Shown one piece after another: positions 47,307-59,007 of a DNA stretch of 64,000 bases. Every line of letters begins with the position of its first letter. Position 1 is the first letter of the stretch. The notes beneath the pieces are model-generated. The model was not told the origin of the DNA. It saw only the letters and a program-made list of their open reading frames with translations, and ran no database searches. Made by a program: the position numbers and the translations under genes. Source of the DNA: Ulota crispa (taxonomy: Eukaryota > Streptophyta > Bryopsida > Orthotrichales > Orthotrichaceae); contig OY987251.1 in assembly GCA_963920765.1 (NCBI GenBank), positions 8,063,219-8,127,218 on the forward strand, given 5' to 3'.

Positions 47307-49329
47307 GCACATTTGACTACCTTGAATACTGCAACAAAAATTACAAAGTTAGAAGGCTCATAAACCGTCCAGGCTCTAAAACCGCTTACCCTCCGAACTG
47401 TACTCCCTTTGTACATGTTGTTTTTCAAAAGTTTCCAAAATGTGCAAACAGTGTACATTTGAGGAGGTGGGTGGTTTTAGAGCCCTATACCACTTCAACT
47501 TCAAAATTTTCATAACTAATTTCACACAGTTTCAAAAAATATGAAACAATTTGTGTTAAATGTCAATTCTTCTTGTCTTTCAAGGAAAATTTACTAAAAA
47601 TTATTCCAAGAAGTTCCACCTCCCTAAAATTCAGTTTCAACCCTTAGATGGTCGGTTTATAAGCTTTCTACCTAACTTCATTGGACATATGAGAGGGTTT
47701 CAAATCTAGAATTAAAAATTTGTGTATCTAGAAATATATATTGAAGAAAATTTGTTGCTTATTAAGTGGAAAAATAGTTTCATGACTTGGGGTCTAATTT
47801 TAATGTCCACTATTTGTAGCCAAAATTTTGCACTAGCAGTAGAGTTTTTTTGCTTTACGCTTTATGTAATAATTTAGATTATTATTTTTGGCACTAATAA
47901 GGGGTATGTTCACACTTAGTGCTAAAAGTTATATTAGCAAAGAAAAATTAAATGCATTTGGATACATCTTTAGACTGCATTCATATTGCTAATATCTCTC
48001 CTAATATCAAGTGTGAACACACTCTTACTAGATAAGTGAGTGTGAGGAAACGTAAATATGTATAGTTATGATGGCATTTTATGCGAGTGTATCAAGGCAA
48101 GCTCGATAAGTAAATGTGAGGAAACCAAAACATGCATCAATATAATGATACGCTATTTTTTTAAATCCTAAATATTACCTCTTTTACTAAATATTACTTC
48201 CAAACAAATTTTGTTTTATTTTGATAAAATGTGTGATAAATCACGCACATTTTTGGTGATAAACAACTTCAGCTTTGAAACACCCTATTTATCTCAAGCT
48301 ACATTAAATTTGCATTCACTAGAATTGAATTAGTGAATTTAACAAATTCTTGATTTGGGTTTTAAATGTTCTATGTTTAGGTTTTAAAATGATTCTCATA
48401 ACTAGACAAAAGTGCCTGATGTAATGTGTTGCAATTCATTGAAATTGCAAAGGTGTGTTCATAACTTCCTTGAACCTATTTTTGTCACATAAACTAAATT
48501 GACTTTGCATCTACTAGAATTGAACACCCCCATGATACATTGTAGATTTAGAGAAATTTAGTTTTCAAGTCAAAACTGTTTTGTTGGTTCCAAAATGGAC
48601 ATAATGTCAAGAAAAATAAAACTCAATGAGATTATGAATCCTTTAGGTTTAGGTAAGGCGTTTCTTTAACTAAAAATTAGGAACTTTTCCTTCTGCTGTT
48701 TCAAACAATCTTAAGGATCAAAATCCTCAAAAATGCCTATATCTTGTTTGAGCTGAAAAAATGTATTTATATTGGAAAATCATATTACTTTTCAAATACT
48801 TCAAATACCAAATTTTGTTGATAGCTAACACACAAGTTATTTCAATTGAAGCAAGACTTTGAATTGTGCAAGACTCCACGTGAGATTTGGTGAATTTGGG
48901 TGAGTTTGGGTGAATAAAACTAAAAATATGGCATGTCTTTTGTCCTTATTCTCTAAATAGAGTTTTGGTCATAATAGCCACCTCTCATGTAGCAACTTGG
49001 TGGAGTAGCCTTCAAAATTTAGCATTTTTCAAACACTTAATAGTTGACATATACGCTTGCAAAATCTTCTTGAAAACTTGTCACCTTGAGCCACACTTTA
49101 GGAGATAGAAGTTGAACTCTATAGCCTAGAATATATTAAATTAACCTAAACTACAAAAAACTACTTTATTAGTGCACTTTGCAATTTTATTTCTTCTTTG
49201 TATTGGTGAGAACTAGCGTGTTTGACAATGCAGAGCACAATAGTTGAAATTAGTTATGTACTATGTTAATAACCTAATAAATTTAACATATAAGGTTAAA
49301 TTTTATTTAAAAACTTAATAACTATTTAA
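47307..49329. other. AT-rich spacer with MITE remnants
   Basis: 47330-47690 is homologous to 28070-28380 (GTACATTTGAGRAGGTGGGTGG, AAGAAGAATTGACAT inverted). A small foldback with GTATGTTCACACTTAGTG and AAGTGTGAACACACTC ends lies at about 47926-48030, a relative of 59064-59196. From 48050 to 49329 nothing is recognised. Confidence 0.55.
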
Positions 49330-49765
49330 CCCCTAAAGGACCAAGCTAAGTTTTAACCAATAATGCTCCAAAATTGCCAATTCTAGTACAAGTACCAGAT
49401 TTCTAGAAAAATAACTTTTTTGGATACATGTGACCAAAAGATCTCCTAGCACACTAGCTTCAAAACATGTGAAAAAAAATTCAAAAATTTCCACCATATA
49501 GATTGTAAGATATTTGAGGTCAAATTAACAAGAAAGCCTTTTATTGTCCCTACAAAAACCTAGGCAGCTGCACTTCACAAGGTCACAATGTCACATTTGC
49601 ATAAGAAAATTCAGAAATGGTTGTAACTCTTTGGATTCAGTCTTGAAGGTAAGTTGAATACACACTAAAAAAAATTCAAATCATTTGGAATTGTACAACA
49701 CATGGGAAAAAAATAGTAAGTAAAAAGTAGAGAATGATTCAAAACACTAAACCATTAAGAACTTA
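49330..49765 (+). mobile_element. TTAA-family element, right end missing
   Basis: TTAA at 49326-49329 followed by CCCCTAAAGGACCAAGCTAAG. The interior near 49630-49760 matches 4990-5110 inverted. No matching right terminus found. Confidence 0.6.
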
Positions 49766-50042
49766 AATATGGGAATAACTAGTGTCACTTCTAACAGTTG
49801 TGATGTTGTGGTGTGGCAAGTGTCCATCCATTATAATGTTATTTTCAAAAGTTGCAAAAGTAAATAGTACATAGTACCTCCATGAAATTTGCAAGAAGGG
49901 TAACATGGGACAAATACAGTGTTTGTGAATCTCCTCACAATTTGATTCACCTAAAAATATGAATACATTTGGTGAGATTATTTTTTTTGCCTTTTATGAT
50001 GGACCATGTGTTATGATCACTTCTAAAAAAACTAGATAAAGA

Positions 50043-50204
50043 CACTAGTACAAAAGTGGTTTTTTCTATTTTTTTGGTCGCATGGATCAAGATACTTTTT
50101 TGTTGATGTTCAACATAAATCAACAAATATTTGTTGAAACATCAATATAAAAGTATCTTGGTCAACATGACCAAAACAACAGAAAAACATAGTTTTCTAC
50201 TCAT
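50043..50204. mobile_element. CACTA MITE, hairpin type
   Basis: CACTAGTACAAAAGTGG at the left, GTTTTCTACTCATG at the right (TAGTG mutated). Arms ATCAAGATACTTTTTTGTTG / ATATAAAAGTATCTTGGTC pair. Target duplication not resolved. Confidence 0.6.
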
Positions 50205-50394
50205 GAAAATAGCCTTTTTCCGTTCTAAACAAGATTTTTTTGTTATGTATGGGACAAAAAACTTCCTCAACGTTTAAAGATTAAACATTAAAGATGTGCA
50301 TACATGCAGTCTACTCTATTATCATTAGGCCTTAATTCAAAATTAATTTCAGAAGCTATGGTATATCAAATGCCATGATTATGGAAACACTTAA

Positions 50395-51034
50395 TCCCTC
50401 ACCGCCTACGGTAGTTTGAGTATCTTAGAATTTGCTTGAAAGTGAACAAAGTGCCAGCATTTTGATCAATCTTATCGATTTTCTCTGAAACGCAACCGTA
50501 CAAATTCAAAGTAGACATGTTATAGATCACATAGGAAAAGAAACCACAACATTATCACTTATGGATTGAAAAATTATAACGTTTGATCATGAGAGTGTTA
50601 AAACTGCAAAAGTGACTTGAAATCTTTCAATCTTCTTTTTGCATCTCAAACATAAAATTGAGGATACCAAAAAAATATGAGTATGAAAAGTATAACACGC
50701 ATAACTGCAATCAATTTACGGCTTCTCAAAATCTATTCTACAATTTTTAAAATTTTAATTTTAATGTGATGTTTTCTCCAAATTCTAGTGTACTTGAGGC
50801 CATTTTTAAGAGCTCTCAACACTAGAAAGTGAAGATTTGCAATGGACACCCTTGCACAAAATCTTGAACAGAAAAATCACTTTAATTCATTTTCAAAATC
50901 AGACTCTTGATGCTAAAACTAGACTTCAATAAGAATTCAAAAATAATAATAATCACTAAAAAAATCCTAAAGAAAGGTTGCACAACTCTATATAATTCAC
51001 AGGGCCCAGTTTGGGCCCCGTAGGCGGTGAGGGG
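50395..51034. mobile_element. TTAA-family MITE, 640 bp
   Basis: TTAA at 50391-50394 and 51035-51038; ends TCCCTCACCGCCTACGG and inverted CCCCTCACCGCCTACGG. Interior related to 2862-3505 and 61366-62004. Confidence 0.85.
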
Positions 51035-51357
51035 TTAAAAGGTAATCAAGTCACGGTTTTGTGTCAAGTTTCAAAATCCTAAATGAATGAAGTTTATGTT
51101 AGTTATCAAGATTTTAATGAGGTGGGGTTAGTTTTAAGCTCAAATTTGAAATTGTCCCCTTATCACACTTCCTTAGAGATTTTGGCCATCATACATGATT
51201 ATATTTTGTCATTTTCATCTTTGGCCTTCTACTTCCTTTCCTTGACATTAGTGGTCATCCATGAGTGCTAGCTAAGTTGACAAATTTTATTTTATTTTAG
51301 ATTTTTGCAATTGACATTGTTATAGTTAAGGAGTTGAAGCCATATATTGTATGTCTA

Positions 51358-52550
51358 AAGTAGGAGCACCCATAAGCATCAAACTAAGGGTTTTGAACAT
51401 GATGACTATTAATAAACATCCAGCAAATTATAGGATCCTATTAGGAATATAAAAAAATGAGTTTGCACATTCAAATGTATTATTTGGATACTCTAAGAAT
51501 AAGTTGTGAATTTTGAAAGAGCAAACTGCCATTGCACCCATAACCAACACTAAGATTTCATGTTCACCTATTGTACAATACTCGGAAAGGTCAAACTTGC
51601 CTAAAACTTGCATAACATAAAGTATAATTGACATTTTTTTGATGTGCATCACAATTTTGTAATTCTTATGTAATCCCAAACAAGCATACCAAATTTTAGT
51701 TTCAAAAAACCTAAACTTCATTTTTAATGAATTTTTTTGTATGAATTTCATGGTTTGTACATGATAATTGATTGAAAAAGATTGGTGATGAATTTTTGAG
51801 ATTTGATTGCATGGGTGTATAGGTAACATCCATATGCACATCCTCCATGCTAAAAAGAAGCCTCTTAAGCAACAAAAATGTGATCTTCAAAGGATTTAGT
51901 CAATTTTAGTGTGACTTGTGATATGCCCAAAATTTTGTAAAACAAATGTGATCATCAATTTTTGCTATTTGACTCATACATTGTGACTAAGTTTTTGGTT
52001 TTGAACATGATATTATGTTTACTTGGTGAGAAAAAAAGTTCAAAAATAAAAATAACTATTTTACAAAATTTTGGGCATATCACAAGTCACACTAAAATTG
52101 ACTAAATCCTTTGAAGATCACATTTTTGTTGCTTAAGAGGCTTCTTTTTAGCATGGAGGATGTGCATATGGATGTTACCTATACACCCATGCAATCAAAT
52201 CTCAAAAATTCATCACCAATCTTTTTCAATCAATTATCATGTACAAACCATGAAATTCATACAAAAAAATTCATTAAAAATGAAGTTTAGGTTTTTTGAA
52301 ACTAAAATTTGGTATGCTTGTTTGGGATTACATAAGAATTACAAAATTGTGATGCACATCAAAAAAATGTCAATTATACTTTATGTCATGCAAGTTTTAG
52401 GCAAATTGTACTCTGCCAAAAGAGGGCAATACGTATACTTGTTTCCGGGTATTGTACATCCTTGTAATTACATCTATTTACTTCCACAGATTTCAAAGAT
52501 TTTAGAAGTGACGATTATGGGGACACTAACGCTTATGGGTGTTCCTACCT
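51358..52550. mobile_element. AGGTAGGAGCACCC-family element interrupted by a hairpin element
   Basis: TA at 51356-51357 and 52551-52552; ends AAGTAGGAGCACCCATAAGC and inverted AGGTAGGAACACCCATAAGC. Removing the insertion at 51578-52449 and one duplication leaves about 312 bases, close to the core of its relative at 53859-54369. Confidence 0.85.
51578..52449. mobile_element. 872-bp hairpin element with 346-bp almost identical arms
   Basis: Flanked by the 9-bp direct repeat TATTGTACA (51569-51577 and 52450-52458), with ends ATACTCGGAAAG and, inverted, ACCCGGAAAC. Arms 51597-51942 and 52059-52404 are equal in length and appear to differ at very few bases; the loop is 116 bases. A 9-bp duplication fits a Mutator-type element. 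Open frames in the two arms encode the same peptide on opposite strands, a consequence of the inverted repeat, not genes. Confidence 0.85.
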
Positions 52551-52729
52551 TAATTGAGGTTTTCATAGCTAATATGCTTTATCTCTATCATCTTTTGGTT
52601 GAAAAGAAAAACATTTACATTATTGAGTAAATAACTTGGAGACCTTTCTTGTAGTACTACTAAATCCAAATTTCAAGCAAATCCCTAAAATACATGGGTA
52701 TTTGAAAACATAAAAGTGATAATAAGGTA

Positions 52730-53060
52730 GGAGTGATAATAGGATAAATAACATGTATAAATGTTTCCTATATAGCTATGCAATCTAATCTCAAAAATTC
52801 ATCACTATTGCTTTTCATTCAGCTATCATGTAGAACCATGAAAATTATATAATACAATTCACCAAAAATGAGATTTTGATTTTTAGTAACTAAAACTTGG
52901 TATGCTTGATTGGGATTGCATGAGAAACAAATATCAATGATGCAAGCCACCAAAATGCCAATTGTATTCCTTATAGTACAAAGTTCTTTGAACAACATAC
53001 TTGAATGGCATATTAGGATAATGTATACTTGTTGGAGGACGGTAGTGGGTGTCAAATCTC
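52730..53060. mobile_element. Truncated relative of the hairpin-element arm
   Basis: Starts near AAGGTAGGAGTGATAATAGG; then ATCTCAAAAATTCATCAC and TTGGTATGCTTGATTGGGAT match the arm at 52200-52330. No right terminus seen. Confidence 0.55.
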
Positions 53061-53095
53061 ATATTTCTATATAAGTTTATTTTAAAATTCATATA

Positions 53096-53314
53096 AAGTA
53101 GACACACCCAATCTGGAGCATGGTCCTAATGTGGTGCATATGTACACAATTAGTACATTTCAGATCTAGAATCTAGGCAAATCATAGATAGCTTATTTTA
53201 TGTGTCACAAAAAATAAGCTGTCTAAGACTTGCCTAGATTCTAGATCTGAAATGTACTAATTGTATACATATGCACCACATTAGGACCATGCTCTAGATT
53301 GGGTGTGTCTACCT
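53096..53314. mobile_element. Near-perfect palindromic MITE, 219 bp
   Basis: TA at 53094-53095 and 53315-53316. Ends AAGTAGACACACCCAATCT and inverted AGGTAGACACACCCAATCT. The two 109-base arms meet at about 53205 and pair almost throughout (AGATCTAGAATCTAGGCAA in each). Confidence 0.9.
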
Positions 53315-53716
53315 TAGGGTTATCGGGCGATTCCTTAGGGTTATTGGGTGGTTCCTTGTGCAGCAACCTACAAAGTTGTCACCCTCATAGTTGCTTCAAA
53401 AACAACCTGATAAATTGTGATTGCTTCCCCACACAACTCCTTCCCCTCTTCTCTATCCCATCATCTTGCTCCCCAACCCACAAGCAGTCATACCCTACTT
53501 GACACACAACAAGCTCTCACTAAGCAAGTTGCGGAGGCTCCTCCTTATGCCCTTGTCAATGAACTGTTGTTGGACTAGGTCACCCTGTTTGAAGAGAGGA
53601 CCACTACAAGATCACCTGAGAACTTTCTCTAAGGACTATAACTTGTTTAAATTATGGGACATCTCCCAAGGTACATGATAGAATCATCAGATTTGATAAC
53701 TTGCGAAAGATATTAA

Positions 53717-53802
53717 CCCTTAAACGCCAAAGGGGACAATTTCTGTCCCTAGGAATACACGGAGTACACGGTGACACCCCGGTGTTTATGGGTTGAAGTT
53801 GT
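53717..53802. mobile_element. Minimal TTAA-family element, 86 bp
   Basis: TTAA at 53713-53716 then CCCTTAAACGCCAAAGGGG; right CCCCGGTGTTTATGGG before TTGA. Very small; could be a solo deletion derivative. Confidence 0.6.
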
Positions 53803-53858
53803 GTGGTGAAGTCACCAGCAATTATTGGGTGAAAAACACCGAGGTTTAACATTTAGTA

Positions 53859-54369
53859 AGGTATGTACACCCGTAAGCGTCAAACTAAGGGTTTTGAACA
53901 TGATGAGTATCAATAAACAACTAGCAAATTATAGGATCCTATTAGGAACAAAAAAATAATGAGTTTGCACTTTTGAGTGTATTATTTGGATTCTATGAGA
54001 ATAAGTTGTAAAATTTTAAAGAGCAAATTGTCATTGCACCCATAACATTGTCAAGCCGGTTCAATTCCTCCCCCAACTGTGAAGGAATATGCCTCCCTAT
54101 ATACCTAGGGGAGGTTTTAGTTATAATTTCTCAAAGCTCATTGGTCCTGGGACAGATTTGACGAATAACATTGGTTGGGGGATCCTCATTTTTGGGGAGC
54201 AAAAGGGACCCCCACTGAAGGTTAACAATGTTATGCCCATAACCACTTTCAAGATTTCAAGTTCACATGTTGTACATCCTTGTCATTACATCTATCTACT
54301 TCCAAAGATTTTCCAAGATTTCAGAGGTGATGGTTATGGGGACAGTGGTGCTTATGGGTGTACATACCT
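53859..54369. mobile_element. AGGTAGGAGCACCC-family MITE with a nested 189-bp insertion
   Basis: TA at 53857-53858 and 54370-54371; ends AGGTATGTACACCCGTAAGC and inverted AGGTATGTACACCCATAAGC. Core homologous to 51358-52550. Confidence 0.85.
54047..54235. mobile_element. 189-bp insertion with 8-bp duplication CCCATAAC
   Basis: CCCATAAC stands at 54039-54046 and 54236-54243; the relative at 51358 has it once (CACCCATAACCAACAC). The insert begins ATTGTCAAGCCGG and ends AACAATGTTATG, with little terminal symmetry. The 8-bp duplication suggests hAT-type insertion. Confidence 0.7.
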
Positions 54370-54371
54370 TA

Positions 54372-55383
54372 CTGTGCATGTTTTCGCTAACCCTTACAAC
54401 TACAAATGCTTTTCCATGATGCTTTTCCATAGAGTACTTCCTTTCCAAAATGCTTAGCACACACAAAGCATAAAAAAAAAGTGTGGCAAAGAGTAATTCC
54501 AACGGCGGTCTATTGCAGTTGTCTTATGCATATCTTACTACCGGTAACTAATCCATCTTCAAGAAGGAATTAGTGCAGATGCAATCCCAGTCCACTGATC
54601 ATGCAAAACTTATAATCCAAAAAGAAAGGAATTTAACATGCTGTAATACCCAAAACATTACAAAAGCAAATTCTAAAAAAAAATTAGGATATATCAAATT
54701 CAATTGCGGAGCTCCGCCACAAACATCATGTCAGCAAGTGTGATGCCACACGCACAACGCTGGGCTGCGGTATCTGTAGAGACACCCTGTTGAGCAAATC
54801 TAAGAAATGGAAAGCAAGCTAGAAATGTCGTCAGGATTACGAAAACATTAGACCATGTTCCGTGCTAAGTTCAATGAGATCCCTGATGAGTAAAAAAGAA
54901 ACGTCTACGGTAGTCCCACGGAACTATTAAATTCTAATCCTGCAATTAAGTAACCTTCCAATGTCCGCAATCTGGTCACCACTGCCAACGCTCCAGTACA
55001 GGTTCCAGCGAATGAAGCTCCGACTAGAGAAAACCTGGCTGGGATTGGGTATTACAAACTAGCCGAACTAGTCTTGGCAATATACCAAAAAGTCTAAGGC
55101 AACGCGCTGAAGCACAACACACCAGGTCAATGACCAGGGTTGGCTAGTAAAAGGAAAATTATGAAGCACATCAGCAAAAAAAAGCAGCGCTCAAAATTTC
55201 GTGCCTAAGAAAGTACAACACACCAAGTTCGAGTCTCAGGAAACTTGCAAGGGGTCGATAGAAATTCAACACGCCGATTGCAAGCTCCGAACTTCACTGG
55301 GGTCGACTAAGATCCACCAACACGCCATGTGCAAGTTTAAAAACTTAACAGGGGTCGGCTGATCGGTAGTATACAAGTAACGC
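54372..55383 (-). other. 3' flank and probable 3' UTR of the DUF1635 gene
   Basis: Mixed-composition, repeat-poor sequence below the stop codon. Short direct repeats occur near 55220-55345 (AACACGCCRA and GGGGTCGRCT). No coding frame. Confidence 0.45.
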
Positions 55384-57412
55384 TCAATGAATTTTGGCAT
55401 ACTTCAGGGGCTGGTTCAGCATTCGCATGTCAGGGCCTAGGTGGCCCATGCTGCTCACTCGAACCATTCCCGAGGACGCACGTCCAGAAGAAACGCCGGT
55501 GGCCATCGCCGTTCGTGGTAATGAAAGGTGGTGGGCCAAATGGCGTTCCTGAGAGGGGATCGGCGCAGGGAGGTACATGTCCATACCATTCCCGGCCATT
55601 AAACCCGTGTTCATGTTACGCGACATATCGCAAGAAGGTGAAGATGACATGGACACACGGGGAATATCGAGTGTATCCAATGCTGGAGGCGGATGCCTCC
55701 ACTGAGGAAGTGGCCCGGCAACAAGGAGTGTCTGTAGAAGCGGCCCAGCTTGCATGACTGCTTGAAGAAGCTTGCCTTTCTCCGGGAGGGTCTTCAACAT
55801 CACCTGCAAGTCAGATTCAGGCGGCTCCGGAAGATGAGCAGGTCGTGAGCTAAGATGCATGGGGCTTGAAACGCCGAGGCTTTGGAACCTGTCGAGTGGG
55901 CTGAGAAGTGACGCCACTGCTGAACCGCTGTGAAGGTTCAGCCCTATGCCGTTGGTTAAAGGTGGAGAACACAAGCCTGGAGAAGAGTAAGGTGAATTAT
56001 TTTCTCCAGGTACTGCTTGCCACGCGGGATGCTGCATGACTGACATTGTGATGCACGGTGACTCTCGACGCTGCACGAAAGACCGGGTCGAAGGTGAGTC
56101 GCGATGTTGCACAACTGTCGGGGAGTCCCGGTGCTGCTGCAGGGCCGACATTGTTGTTGGAGAGTCACGGTGGTTCAACCCGGACAATGCCAATGGAGTT
56201 TCTCGAAGACGACGCACTGATATGCCCGATGGAGAATCTTGATGCTGGATGACTGCCGAACGATTGGGGGAGTCGCAGTTGCGCTTGACGGAAATCGGTG
56301 GCAAGGACTTCTGAACGACTTGCTGATGAAGAGACGACTGCTGCTTGTGTTCGTTTTGTACATGCGAAAGAAGACGCTCGGACTCTTTCTCCAATTGCCC
56401 TTCCGTGCTCTGCCGAATAATACCGTTCATGTTGAAGTGGTGTTGGTGCTGATGCTGATGGTGGACGTTCTGCTCCAATTGGGCCAACTCCATTTGACGT
56501 AAATCAGATGACGAAGAAACGTGGTGAAGTTCTTGCATTCCATTCATCGAGTGGTGATTCTCCGGGGAATGCATGCGCGACAAAGGGTGCAAGCTTGAAT
56601 GTGAGTCCGGAGATTGCGCGTTCAGGTGGTTTAAGACTTGAACTGACTCTTCCAATTGCTCCATGTGGTCTTCATGTCGGATGACCTGTGACTGCGGAGG
56701 AGAGACATGGTGCACATGAGACCCGTCCTCCATGTTGTGGTCCTGATGCACCATCTGCGTCGGTGGCGATGTCATTGAGTGTTCCTGAAGCTCCAAATGC
56801 TTCTGAAGCTCTTCAAGAATCTGGAACTGCTGCTTCTGCTGCATATCCGCCTCGAGTGCTGCATTCGATGTGTTATCAACTAAAGCAGACCCGTTCCTAC
56901 TCGGGGAACGCGAGAGTCGCCCCTGAAGTTGCATAAACTGCTCCCGAGCATCATCTCGTTCACGCGCGGTCTTCCTCAACAGCTCCTCCATGTGACGAAC
57001 CCGCGCTTCATGCAACTTCCCTTGCGCGCTAGCTGCGTCCCGTGCAGATTCGAGCTCGACTGTTGCGCACATCAGCAAGTGCCTCAAATCCTCCACCGAC
57101 TGCATGGTACATGCAAGCCATATGTCACTAAAAACGGCTTCAAAGAGACGCACGGTAGGAACGACAAACTCCAAAGTCCAGCACGCTGCCTTTAGCCAAA
57201 ACCGAAAGCCCGACAATTGCAAATTTGATAAAGTAACCCGAAAGCAACACCGAAGATAACATGCACGAGGCACATAAACCTACCTCCATCGATGCAGGGC
57301 CAAGATCAGGACTCAACATGGAGCTTGAGTTGCACATGCCAACCTCTCCATGATGAAACAACGAGCCCGATTCGTCCATGCCGCTGCTCAATGGCAGAAG
57401 TGAACTGTCCAT
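55384..57412 (-). CDS. DUF1635-family protein, about 614 aa, 2 coding exons
   Basis: Plant-specific family of unknown function. Coding exons 57412-57284 and 57099-55384, joined ASME|SVED with GT-AG borders, phase 0. Residues 44-105 are the family's N-terminal coiled coil (SVEDLRHLL, ATVELESARD, RHMEELLRKTARERDDA). Residues about 466-516 are the second conserved block: LPEPPESDLQVMLKTLPEKG followed by KLLQAVMQAGPLLQTLL and AGPLPQWRHPPP. The stretch between them is Gln/His-rich, with about seven copies of an HRDSP-like motif. Angiosperm members, as I recall, are roughly 250-330 residues, so the middle is expanded. The start is the ATG at 57412; the exon continues open to an acceptor at 57446, and a small upstream exon (57566-57508) would also be open in frame, so an earlier start cannot be excluded. 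A non-coding first exon ends at donor 58502. Likely nuclear or cytosolic; no membrane segment. Confidence 0.85.
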
Positions 57413-57775
57413 GTACGGATCAGCCTCATGTATTCTCTTCCGAGATCTGAAATCACACATACTTCTGAAGCACGCACTCCTATCAACAACAAAAAAAAAC
57501 AAAAGACCTCTGCAACAGCCGATGCTCGAAGAAGCACGATTTAGCTTTCGTCTGAACTCCTGTCACCTGCAAGAATACAACCACGCAATTAAATCGAAGC
57601 CTCAAACTCGAGACGCCATTCTAAAGCCAAACAAGAAAGAAAACAATGTTCAAAGCCAACAAACATCTACAGACATCTGAAGCACAAAAAAAAAACGCAA
57701 CAACGAATATCATCTCCTCGATGTGAAGTTCACCGACAAAACACGCCTTAAAAACACAGAGCACTAAATCTTAAC

Positions 57776-58475
57776 CGATACTCGACTCGCAACACCATTG
57801 GTACAGATCTTCCTTTAAATAAACAATCACTCTCTCTACCTAGAGACGCAATTTTAAAAAGAGACAAAGACAAACATTGCGCCAATATTCGACTCGCAAC
57901 ACCATTGGTACAGATCTTTCTTTACAGAAACAATCACTCTCTCTACCTAAAGACGCAATTTCAAAGAGAGTCAAAGACAGGCACCTCAGAACCCGAAGCA
58001 AGTACAAAATTTTTTACAAGCAACATAAAACGACTCCAAAAAACAAAAAACAGTACACCAAGAGGACTCCCGTGGTGCAGAAAGACTGCGCAACTTAAGC
58101 TTGGACATGAATGGCTGCGGAAGCACCATTGGTACAGATCTTCCGTTAACGAAAAAATCACTCTCCCTACCTAGAGACGCATTTTTAAAAAGAGATAAAG
58201 ACAAACATCGCGCACGAACACACCGCCGAGCACTATATGTTAACCGATACTCGACTCGCAACACCATTGGTACAGATCTTCCTTTAAGGAAAAAAATCAT
58301 TCTCTCTACCTAGAGACGCAATTTCAAAGAGTGTCAAAGACAAGCACCTGAGAACTCGAAGCAAGTACAAGAAATTTTACAAGCAACAAAAAACGACTCC
58401 AAAAAACAAAAAGCAGTACACCAAGGGGAACTCCCGTAGTGCGCGCTTGAGCTTGGACATGAATGGCTGCGGAAG
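57776..58475 (-). repeat. Tandem repeat in the DUF1635 leader intron, about 350 bp period
   Basis: Two large units (57776-58123 and 58118-58475), each made of a short and a long subunit. CACCATTGGTACAGATCTT occurs four times (about 57793, 57900, 58122, 58262) and TTGGACATGAATGGCTGCGG twice. The long subunit of the upstream copy runs up to the first-exon donor. Confidence 0.9.
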
Positions 58476-58502
58476 CAGCAGGAGTCAGAGGAAGTACTCA
58501 CG

Positions 58503-58810
58503 ACTCACATGGCCTGCACGGGCGGAGAGCAGAGGGGGGGCGGCAGAGGAGGTGCGCTTGCGAAGAAAAAAAGTTGTACAACCGAGTTGAGCAGGCGAGA
58601 ACGACAACTACGGTGGCGGGGCAGGAGAAGAGAAAAGCACTGGAAGGGCCGAGGGGGAGGGAGGGACTAGGCCTTGGGATGATCCCGATCGTCCGATATC
58701 GCAGCCACGGGACCACCGCCGATTCTGCTTTCGTTCCCCAGAATTGCCGGTTCGTCGCAGTTCCCGGGCGTTCTCGAATTTGGGGAAGTGCCTGACCTGA
58801 CCTGACCTGC
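58503..58810 (-). promoter_or_regulatory. Non-coding first exon and promoter of the DUF1635 gene
   Basis: GC-rich block ending at donor GAGTC|GTGAGTACTT (minus strand). No TATA box is clear. On the plus strand side follow ACCTGACCTGACCTG direct repeats (about 58790-58810) and a T-rich (TTTTTTGT)n tract at 58850-58905. Confidence 0.5.
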
Positions 58811-59007
58811 CCGATGAAAAAAAATTGCTCCCCCCCGCCCTCGAAGGACTTCTTTTTTGTGTTTTTTGTTTTTTTTGTTTTTTTTGTTTTTTTGTTTTGT
58901 GTGTTTGCCCGTCCGCGTTTTGCTCCGCCCGCACTTGCTGTTTCGAGCAGGTGTTCGTTAATTGAATCTAGTCAAATTGTTCGTTCCCAAGAACCTCATT
59001 GAATTTT

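Noticed and set aside
51428..52630. Two proteins, one per strand, with an identical N-terminal 80 residues
   Set aside because: They arise from the two arms of a 346-bp inverted repeat; the sequence is AT-rich transposon DNA without coding character.
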